Assembly (NCBI GenBank): GCA_014534385.1
Contig: JACVRP010000079.1
Span: 1-10,792, forward strand
Source of the DNA: Cyanobacteria bacterium Co-bin13
Lineage (GTDB): Bacteria; Cyanobacteriota; Cyanobacteriia; Phormidesmidales; Phormidesmidaceae
Direction of reading: 5' to 3'
DNA length: 10,792 nucleotides
The position numbers and the translations under genes are program-made. Below are positions 5,543 through 10,792 of this stretch, in pieces. Each line of letters begins with the position of its first letter. Position 1 is the stretch's first letter. The notes under the pieces are model-generated. The model did not search any database. It was not told where the DNA came from and was given only the letters and a program-made list of their open reading frames with translations.

Positions 5543-7540
5543 ATGGGCACTATGGACGCAACTCAACAACGGCTTAGGCGGGAAAAGCGTTCTAAACAGG
5601 TAGCCCTAGACTCCTCAGAAACGCCCTCTAGCCCTGCCCCCAAGCCGCAGAAGTGGACGATTGAAAATAGCGAAGAGCTGTACCGGATCCAGGGCTGGGG
5701 CGACCCCTACTTTTCGATCAATGCAGCAGGGCATGTCACAGTATCCCCCCAGGCTGACCGGGGCGGATCTCTCGACCTATTTAAGCTGGTCGAATCGCTC
5801 AAGCAGCGCAACCTCAGCCTGCCAATCCTAATTCGGTTCTCGGATATTTTGGAGGACCGGATCGAGCGCCTGAATGCCTGTTTTGCCAAAGCCATAGCCC
5901 GCTATAGCTACGACGGGGTTTACCGGGGCGTATTTCCGGTCAAGTGCAACCAACAGCGGCATTTGGTGGAAGACCTGGTGCGCTTCGGTAAGCCCCACCA
6001 GTTTGGCCTAGAAGCCGGGTCTAAGGCAGAGCTGCTGATTGCGCTAGCCACCTTGAGCACACCGGGTTCTCTCCTGGTTTGCAATGGCTATAAAGACCGG
6101 GAATACATTGAAACCGCCATGCTGGGCCAGCGCATTGGGCAGGTGCCAATCATCGTTCTGGAGCAGGTAGAAGAGGTGGAGCTGGCGATTGAGGCCAGCC
6201 GCAATTTGGGCATTCGGCCTATTTTAGGGGTGCGGGCCAAACTCAGCAACAAAGGCGTCGGACGCTGGGGCGGATCCGCCGGAGACCGGGCTAAGTTTGG
6301 GCTGTCTATTCCAGAAATTCTCGGCGTAGTGGAGCGGCTAAAGCAGGCAGAAATGCTGGACTGCCTGCAGCTGCTGCATTTTCATATTGGTTCTCAAATT
6401 TCTGCCATTAGCGTGGTTAAAGACGCCCTGAGAGAGGCCTGTCAGGTTTACGTAGAGCTGGCTTCCTTGGGGGCCAACATGCAGTACCTGGATGTCGGTG
6501 GCGGTCTGGGGGTAGACTACGACGGCTCTAAGACCAACTTCTACGCTTCCAAAAACTACAGCACCCAAAACTACGCTAATGACGTGGTCGCTGAGGTAAA
6601 AGAAGCCTGTAAAGCTCGCGAGCTGCCGGTACCAACGCTCATTAGCGAGAGTGGCCGTGCGATCGCATCGCACCAGTCCGTTCTTGTCTTTGATGTTCTG
6701 GGCACCAGCAACGTTCCTGCTGAAGACACCATTGAACCGCCGGGTGAAGACGAACACGCCATCGTCCAGGAGCTGTACGAAACCTACCTGGGAATTCATC
6801 TGCACAACTACCAGGAGGCCTACAACGACGCTATTCAGTTCAAGGACGAGGCCATTAGCCTATTTAACTTTGGCTACCTCAGCCTGACCGACCGGGCTCG
6901 GATAGAGCGCCTGTTTTGGGCCTGCTGCCGCAAGATCCAAAGCATCGTCCGCAACGAGGAGTACGTGCCCGATGATCTAGAAGATCTAGACAGAATGATG
7001 GCCTCGATCTACTACATCAACCTGTCTGTTTTTCAGTCGGTGCCCGATACCTGGGCCATTGATCAGCTGTTTCCGATCATGCCCATTCACCGCCTCAACG
7101 AAGAACCCACCTGTCGCGGTACCCTGGCCGATCTAACCTGCGACAGCGACGGCAAAATCGACCAGTTCATCGACCTGCGCGACGTTAAGCATGTGATGGA
7201 GCTGCACCCGCTCAAGCCGGAAGAACCCTATTACCTGGGCCTGTTTCTGGGTGGAGCCTACCAGGAAATTATGGGCAGCCTGCACAATCTGTTTGGTGAC
7301 ACCAACACTGTTCACATTCACCTCACGCCCAAGGGGTACCAGATCGAGCACGTGGTCAAAGGCGATACGATGAAGGAAGTACTGAGCTATGTGCAGTACG
7401 ACTCCGAAGACCTGATCGAGAACATCCGTCGCCGCACCGAGCAGGCTCTCCAAGACCGCAGAATTACTCTGCAAGAGTCTCAGCTGCTGCTACAGCACTA
7501 TGAGCACAGCATGAGCCGGTATACGTATCTATCGCCCTAG
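5543..7540 (+). CDS. speA: Biosynthetic arginine decarboxylase
   Basis: SpeA is a PLP enzyme that converts arginine to agmatine and CO2, the first step of the agmatine route to putrescine and spermidine. At 665 residues it has the length of the SpeA type. A polar tail of about 35 residues (Lys/Arg then Ser/Pro) precedes the conserved region starting near PQKWTIENSEELYRIQGWG. The PLP lysine is K134 in FPVKCNQQ. HFHIGSQ is at 279-285, the glycine-rich phosphate-binding loop LDVGGGLGVDYDG at 316-328, and ESGRAI at 369-374. The catalytic cysteine motif CDSDG is at 533-537 and GAYQEIMGSLHNLFGDT at 571-587. All key residues are intact. No agmatine-degrading or spermidine-synthesis gene is next to it. 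It is likely transcribed alone and converges on the ABC permease gene. Confidence 0.97.
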   Translation: MGTMDATQQRLRREKRSKQVALDSSETPSSPAPKPQKWTIENSEELYRIQGWGDPYFSINAAGHVTVSPQADRGGSLDLFKLVESLKQRNLSLPILIRFSDILEDRIERLNACFAKAIARYSYDGVYRGVFPVKCNQQRHLVEDLVRFGKPHQFGLEAGSKAELLIALATLSTPGSLLVCNGYKDREYIETAMLGQRIGQVPIIVLEQVEEVELAIEASRNLGIRPILGVRAKLSNKGVGRWGGSAGDRAKFGLSIPEILGVVERLKQAEMLDCLQLLHFHIGSQISAISVVKDALREACQVYVELASLGANMQYLDVGGGLGVDYDGSKTNFYASKNYSTQNYANDVVAEVKEACKARELPVPTLISESGRAIASHQSVLVFDVLGTSNVPAEDTIEPPGEDEHAIVQELYETYLGIHLHNYQEAYNDAIQFKDEAISLFNFGYLSLTDRARIERLFWACCRKIQSIVRNEEYVPDDLEDLDRMMASIYYINLSVFQSVPDTWAIDQLFPIMPIHRLNEEPTCRGTLADLTCDSDGKIDQFIDLRDVKHVMELHPLKPEEPYYLGLFLGGAYQEIMGSLHNLFGDTNTVHIHLTPKGYQIEHVVKGDTMKEVLSYVQYDSEDLIENIRRRTEQALQDRRITLQESQLLLQHYEHSMSRYTYLSP

Positions 7541-7549
7541 AGGGCTTTT
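7534..7549 (+). terminator. Small hairpin with T-run overlapping the speA stop
   Basis: GCCC-TAGA-GGGC followed by TTTT. The stop codon TAG is in the loop. The stem is only four pairs, so this is a weak candidate; the larger element just downstream may do the work. Confidence 0.3.
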
Positions 7550-7567
7550 GGGGCCGCTAGAGGACGT

Positions 7568-7634
7568 GGGGACAGGGAGACGCGGGGACGGGGAGATAGG
7601 GAACCAGAGAACAGGTCTCATTGTTCTCGCGTCT
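7568..7634. repeat. Palindromic intergenic element B, related to element A
   Basis: The left part (GGGGACAGGGAGACGCGGGG and the following GGGGAGATAGGGA) shares the cores GGGAGACGCGGGGA and GGGGAGATAG, in the same order, with 2662-2701. AGACGCG at 7578-7584 pairs with CGCGTCT at 7628-7634. An inner perfect hairpin, GAGAACA at 7607-7613 with TGTTCTC at 7622-7628, lies between them. Like element A it separates two convergent genes, here speA and the ABC permease gene. Confidence 0.6.
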
Positions 7635-7665
7635 AGCTTAGCCAGGGGTGTGAGCCATAAACCGC

Positions 7666-8307
7666 TTATGCCGCTGGCGGCTGAACAGCTCTCTGTAGAG
7701 CACTCAAACTGATTTCGGCAACCAGGGCCAGCAGCGCTACGGGCACAGCACCAATCAGTAGGATGGCCGGATCGTAAGCCGCAAAGCCTAACACCACAAA
7801 GGTTCCCAGTCCGCCTGCGCCGACAAAAGCGGCCAGAGTCGCGCTGGCGATCACCTCAACGGTGGCCGTCTTGATGCCGGCAATGACAACCGGTAGCGCT
7901 AGCGGGATTTCTACCTGGCGCAAAATGTCAGCGGCGGGCATACCCATTCCTGTGGCCGCTTCTCGAATGGCCGGATCAATGGTGCGAAAGGCAACATCCG
8001 TACTGATCAAAATGGGCGGCATGACCAGCAGCGTCAGGGCCAGCACGGCTGACCAAAAGCTCAAACCAAAGTAGGGAATGGCTAAAAACAGGACCGCCAG
8101 ACTGGGAATTACCCGCAGGGCATTGAAGCCGTTGATCATCACCGTTGAGACCACCTGGGAGCGAGCGCTCCAAAGGCCCAGCGGCAGCCCCACCACCAGC
8201 CCCACCACCAGCGGCAACAGGACCAACCCCAGGTGCTGCTGAAAAGCCATTGTGACGCGATCTAGGTTTTCCAGAGCGTAGGTGTAGGCGGATTGAAATA
8301 GGGGCAT
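7666..8307 (-). CDS. ABC transporter permease, OpuCB/ProW-like (osmoprotectant type)
   Basis: This 213-residue integral membrane protein has hydrophobic segments near residues 27-46, 64-80, 85-101, 152-174 and 181-203. Between the third and fourth is the cytoplasmic loop that contacts the ATPase, with REAATGMGM at 115-123 and IPLALPVVIAGI at 134-145 (the EAA loop). Its length, the AFVGAGGLG segment at 160-168 and the loop sequence fit the small permeases of glycine betaine, choline or related osmoprotectant importers. The ATPase, binding protein and second permease that normally sit beside such genes are missing here, so it must pair with products made elsewhere or be a leftover. The ATG at 8307 has no clear ribosome binding site; the upstream 90 bases are purine-rich repeats. 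The substrate is not certain. Confidence 0.88.
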   Translation of the reverse strand: MPLFQSAYTYALENLDRVTMAFQQHLGLVLLPLVVGLVVGLPLGLWSARSQVVSTVMINGFNALRVIPSLAVLFLAIPYFGLSFWSAVLALTLLVMPPILISTDVAFRTIDPAIREAATGMGMPAADILRQVEIPLALPVVIAGIKTATVEVIASATLAAFVGAGGLGTFVVLGFAAYDPAILLIGAVPVALLALVAEISLSALQRAVQPPAA

Positions 8308-8398
8308 GGGAGCAGGGGGAGAGAGGAATGGTGGGGAAGAGAGGAATGGTGTGACGTCTGTCTCCCGGCTTCGACTCTCTGCCTTCCCTTTCGCAATC
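8308..8398. repeat. Purine-rich intergenic stretch with a 13-base direct repeat
   Basis: GAGAGGAATGGTG occurs at 8321-8333 and again at 8339-8351, 18 bases apart. The right side is pyrimidine-rich (ACTCTCTGCCTTCCC) and weakly complementary to the left side. It resembles a decayed relative of the elements at 2656-2782 and 7568-7634, but that relation is uncertain. Confidence 0.4.
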
Positions 8399-8683
8399 CT
8401 ACCCTTGATCGCCCAGAACTTCCTGCTCTTGCTCTAGCTTGGCAACAATTGCTTCTTCAATCCAGGCTTTGAGGGTAGCGTTGTCGGCTTTAGACTGCCA
8501 GCCGACGGCTTGCCGCAGGGCCTGGTCTAGGCTGACGGGAAGGCGAAGTGCGATCGCATCCCCTCGCTTTTCCTCATACATGCTGGCAAACCGCCCCGCT
8601 TCTCCTCGCGGCTGGCTGGGCCTGAAATCGCAATCGTCAGCTTCAAGCCGGGTTTCAACGCTGGCCTCAAATTCGTCTTTCAT
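8399..8683 (-). CDS. Small protein with ribbon-helix-helix-like C-terminus
   Basis: This 94-residue protein is not one I can name. Its C-terminal half follows the ribbon-helix-helix plan of Arc/CopG-type DNA-binding proteins: a short strand DAIALRLP at 42-49, a helix starting at SLDQALRQAVG (51-61), a loop, and a second helix ATLKAWIEEAIVAKLEQE (69-86). The N-terminal 40 residues are polar and probably flexible, with RFASMYEEKR leading into the strand. I chose the ATG at 8683 because GAGG lies three bases upstream; a GTG at 8692 would add three residues but has no such site. The gene is divergent from the SWIM-finger gene, and three 13-bp elements lie between them. A role as an autoregulator binding those elements, or as an antitoxin-like protein, is inference. 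Confidence 0.7.
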   Translation of the reverse strand: MKDEFEASVETRLEADDCDFRPSQPRGEAGRFASMYEEKRGDAIALRLPVSLDQALRQAVGWQSKADNATLKAWIEEAIVAKLEQEQEVLGDQG

Positions 8684-8758
8684 ACGCCTCACTGGTCTGC
8701 CACTTTTGACGAGTACGCCAGAATTGCCTGCCTTTAGACAGAAAGTTTATCACCAAAA

Positions 8759-8837
8759 CCGTGTAACGCCGCACCAGCAGGCTTATGAGGGCGGTAAGCC
8801 GAACCGCGTTACACGGGAAATTATCCGTGTAACGCGG
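8759..8837. promoter_or_regulatory. Three-copy 13-bp element in the shared promoter region
   Basis: Copies are at 8759-8771 (CCGTGTAACGCCG), 8804-8816 (inverted, CCGCGTTACACGG) and 8825-8837 (CCGTGTAACGCGG). Copies two and three are perfect inverted repeats with an 8-base spacer, offset by 21 bp (two helical turns). Copy one differs at one base and can pair with copy two over 11 bases. Each copy is itself a near-palindrome. A smaller dyad, GGCTTA-N9-TAAGCC at 8780-8800, lies between copies one and two. A possible -10, TATAAA at 8847-8852, sits ten bases after copy three, so a protein bound there would block the SWIM gene promoter. Confidence 0.7.
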
Positions 8838-8867
8838 CATAATGGATATAAAGAGTTTTAATTACCG

Positions 8868-9368
8868 ATGGCTACTCGCTCAACCATGCTCTACTCAGCC
8901 GCTGCGGTTCGGCGGATGCTGGGGCTGAGTCCATCAACCCCGGTGCAGCTGCGAGAATTTTTCAAGGTCATCTGGGTTAGCGTCAAAGGACAACGCCCCA
9001 CCTTCATCTCCAAAGCCCAGTTGAAGTCGCACTTCGTTAAGCACCGCCAGGCAGAGGCGGCCCAGCTCCAGGTGACTGACTGGCTGCGCGATCCGGGGCA
9101 ATTTACAGTGACAAATCCGGCGTCACAGTCTCGTCATCTCGTTTCCTGCCGGCGCGATCGCCTTGAGTGCGACTGCGAAGATTACTATTGGCAGCGGCAA
9201 ACCTTTGGCCGGGGCTGCTGCAAGCACGGGTATGCGGTGCTGAACTACCTGGGTTTTGAGTCTTTGCGGGCCTACCTGGAAGAGGAGCAGCGCCAAGCGG
9301 AGGAAGAAACCGCTGCCCGTCCAGCCAAACCGGCTTATCCCCGGCAGCTCAATCTATTAGCCAGTTAA
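8868..9368 (+). CDS. SWIM zinc-finger protein of unknown function
   Basis: This 166-residue protein carries a SWIM zinc finger, C-x-C-x(n)-C-x-H: C101 and C103 in ECDCEDYY, then C118 and H120 in CCKHGYAVLNYLG. Two further cysteines, C94 and C117, are close by. The preceding strands (GQFTVTNPASQSRHLVSC) are the usual lead-in to such a finger. SWIM fingers bind DNA or protein partners. The N-terminal 60 residues (AAAVRRMLGLSPSTPVQLRE, then a basic QLKSHFVKHR) could be a second nucleic-acid-binding part, but I recognise no family. The tail is Glu/Gln/Ala-rich and probably helical. The ATG at 8868 has no strong ribosome binding site; a second Met is six codons later. It is divergent from the small RHH-like gene and shares its control region. 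Function cannot be stated. Confidence 0.8.
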   Translation: MATRSTMLYSAAAVRRMLGLSPSTPVQLREFFKVIWVSVKGQRPTFISKAQLKSHFVKHRQAEAAQLQVTDWLRDPGQFTVTNPASQSRHLVSCRRDRLECDCEDYYWQRQTFGRGCCKHGYAVLNYLGFESLRAYLEEEQRQAEEETAARPAKPAYPRQLNLLAS

Positions 9369-9393
9369 AGCCTGCCCTAAAAGCTCCCACAAC

Positions 9394-9427
9394 CCCTTAG
9401 AGACGCGGTTAACCGTTTCTCTAAGGG
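9394..9427. terminator. Long hyphenated palindrome between the SWIM gene and glmM
   Basis: CCCTTAGAGA at 9394-9403 pairs with TCTCTAAGGG at 9418-9427, and the centre CGGTTAACCG is itself a perfect palindrome; only two positions on each side mismatch. The T-run after it is only TTT. A second, overlapping hairpin, GGTTTG-GG-CAAACC at 9426-9439, shares two bases with it. Lying between convergent genes, it is most likely a terminator for both strands. Confidence 0.65.
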
Positions 9428-9495
9428 TTTGGGCAAACCTTGGTGGTTCTAACGCCTGTGGTCTGAATGCGATCGCACTCTTACCAGGCCGCCTA

Positions 9496-10792
9496 TCAAA
9501 CCGCCAAATAACGGGTAACCGCTGCCGCAATTCGATCGGTCCAGAGATCCACCAGCTCCCGGTTAACGGCCTCAACCATTACCCGAATCAGCGGCTCAGT
9601 CCCGGAGGGGCGCACCAGCACCCGGCCCTGTTCGCCCATAGCCTGTTCTGCTTGGGTCACCAGGTTCACGACGGGGTCGCAGTCCTGCCAGTGCCGCCGC
9701 CGTTCGCGGTCCTCTACCCGAACATTTTGCAGCCGCTGTGGGTAGGTCTCAAAGCTCTGATCCACCAAGGCAGCCAGAGAGCCGCCCAGATCCCGCACTA
9801 GGGAAGCCAGGTGCAGGGCCGTGAGAATGCCGTCGCCAGTGAGGCTGTAGTGGTGACAGAGGATGTGGCCTGACTGTTCACCGCCCAGCTTAGCGCCCCG
9901 CTTCACCATCTCAGCATAGACGTACTGATCGCCCACCTGAGTTCGCACCAGCTGACCGCCCAGCCCCTGCCAGGCTCGCTCAAACCCCAGGTTGGCCATC
10001 ACTGTAGAGACGATGGTACCTCCAGGCAGATTGCGGGCTTCGTTTAGTCGCTTGCCCCAAAAGTAGAGAATGTAGTCACCATCAACCACACGCCCCTGGG
10101 CATCTACAGCAATGACCCGATCAGCATCTCCATCAAAGGCAAAGCCGACATCGGCTCCGTGAAGCTGCACCGCTGCCTTCAACGGTTCTAAATGGGTAGA
10201 GCCGCAGTTGACGTTAATGCGATCGCCATCGGGCAGACCATGAAGGCCGATTACCTCCGCGCCCGTCGCCTCAAATACCGGCACAGCCAGACGAGTGGCA
10301 GATCCCCAAGCCATGTCCAGAACAATCCGCATACCCTGTAAATTAAGCCCAGGCTGCAGCGGTTCGTGGAGAAAAGAGACGTAGCGATTTACCAGATCGG
10401 GGCGATGGTAGCAGTGGCCCCAGGGCGAAGCTACTTCTCCCGGTACAGCCCTGCCAAAGCGCAGAGCCTGTTCGATCTGAGCCTGCAGTTCGCTGCTGAG
10501 CTTGGTGCCCTCGGCTCCAAAAAACTTGATACCGTTGTCTTCGGGCGGGTTATGGCTGGCTGAAATCATGACGCCTCCCAGCGCCCCGCAGACCTCCGTC
10601 AGATAGGCCACGGTAGCCGTGGGGCACAGGCCCAGATTCCATACCTCCAGGCCCGCGGAGGTCAGACCTGCCGCCAGGGCCGAGGCCAGCATATCGCCGG
10701 AGTTGCGTGAGTCTTGGCCTAGAATTACGGGAGCAGCCTGGTCGCGCTGGGCCCGCAGCACCTGCCCGGCCCAATAGCCAATCTGCATAGCC
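9496..10792 (-). CDS. glmM: Phosphoglucosamine mutase (5' end cut by window edge)
   Basis: GlmM converts glucosamine-6-phosphate to glucosamine-1-phosphate, a step towards UDP-N-acetylglucosamine for peptidoglycan and other surface polymers. It has the alpha-D-phosphohexomutase domains in order, minus the first 40 to 60 residues, which lie beyond the right edge; the frame stays open through 10791, so the ATG at 10788 is internal. The phosphoserine loop GVMISASHNPPEDNGIKFFG is present, as is the metal loop AFDGDADR. The sugar-binding GEQSGHIL points to GlmM rather than phosphomannomutase. The C-terminal phosphate-binding RPSGTEPLIRVMVEA is intact. All catalytic elements visible here look functional. 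It converges on the SWIM-finger gene across a strong palindrome. I see nothing odd beyond the edge truncation. Confidence 0.94.
   Translation of the reverse strand, partial: AMQIGYWAGQVLRAQRDQAAPVILGQDSRNSGDMLASALAAGLTSAGLEVWNLGLCPTATVAYLTEVCGALGGVMISASHNPPEDNGIKFFGAEGTKLSSELQAQIEQALRFGRAVPGEVASPWGHCYHRPDLVNRYVSFLHEPLQPGLNLQGMRIVLDMAWGSATRLAVPVFEATGAEVIGLHGLPDGDRINVNCGSTHLEPLKAAVQLHGADVGFAFDGDADRVIAVDAQGRVVDGDYILYFWGKRLNEARNLPGGTIVSTVMANLGFERAWQGLGGQLVRTQVGDQYVYAEMVKRGAKLGGEQSGHILCHHYSLTGDGILTALHLASLVRDLGGSLAALVDQSFETYPQRLQNVRVEDRERRRHWQDCDPVVNLVTQAEQAMGEQGRVLVRPSGTEPLIRVMVEAVNRELVDLWTDRIAAAVTRYLAV

Noticed and set aside
6338..6805. 155-codon frame on the - strand inside speA
   Set aside because: It is antisense to a clearly conserved part of arginine decarboxylase, with no recognisable motif.
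8310..8351. Possible insertion-sequence end because of the repeated GAGAGGAATGGTG
   Set aside because: The repeats are direct, only 18 bases apart, and no transposase or target-site duplication is visible.
8759..8838. CRISPR-like or direct-repeat array
   Set aside because: There are only three 13-base copies, one inverted, with unequal spacers of 32 and 8 bases. This fits operator sites, not an array.
8439..8861. Open frame on the + strand (140 codons) whose C-terminus repeats NRVT/IRVT
   Set aside because: It lies antisense to the RHH-like gene, and its repeats are simply the 13-bp elements read as codons. It has no family resemblance.

Overview
The window is a stretch of a cyanobacterial chromosome. 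The palindrome GCGATCGC (HIP1, typical of cyanobacterial genomes) occurs nine times in 10.8 kb, at 422, 1918, 3799, 4542, 6659, 8550, 9154, 9469 and 10219. The gene set also fits: Hsp33, an arginine decarboxylase with an N-terminal tail, small conserved cyanobacterial-type unknown proteins, and mostly single-gene transcription units with many convergent and divergent junctions. Nothing identifies the genus. Base composition is moderately GC-rich.

Layout from left to right: the 3' end of hisD (histidine synthesis, +) is cut by the left edge. A single-domain universal stress protein (+) follows and converges on a small unknown protein (-). The latter is divergent from hslO/Hsp33 (+), a redox-activated holdase. 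hslO converges, across a large imperfect palindrome, on a DUF1537-type four-carbon acid sugar kinase (-). The kinase is divergent from a LysR regulator (+), across 306 bp holding two short dyads and a hairpin next to the lysR ribosome binding site. Next is speA (arginine decarboxylase, +), which converges on a lone OpuCB/ProW-like ABC permease (-) across a second palindromic element related to the first.

The most unusual part is 8399-9368. A 94-residue protein resembling a ribbon-helix-helix DNA-binding protein (-) and a 166-residue SWIM zinc-finger protein (+) are transcribed divergently. Their shared control region holds three copies of a 13-bp element (CCGTGTAACGCGG), two forming a perfect inverted repeat 21 bp apart and the third placed so that two alternative hairpins compete for the middle copy. 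This looks like a self-regulated two-gene module and is the best candidate for something undescribed. The window closes with a hyphenated-palindrome terminator and glmM (phosphoglucosamine mutase, -), cut by the right edge.

Most other genes are housekeeping or metabolic (histidine, polyamine and amino-sugar synthesis, protein quality control) and do not form one pathway. No tRNA, rRNA, insertion sequence, CRISPR array or prophage gene was seen.
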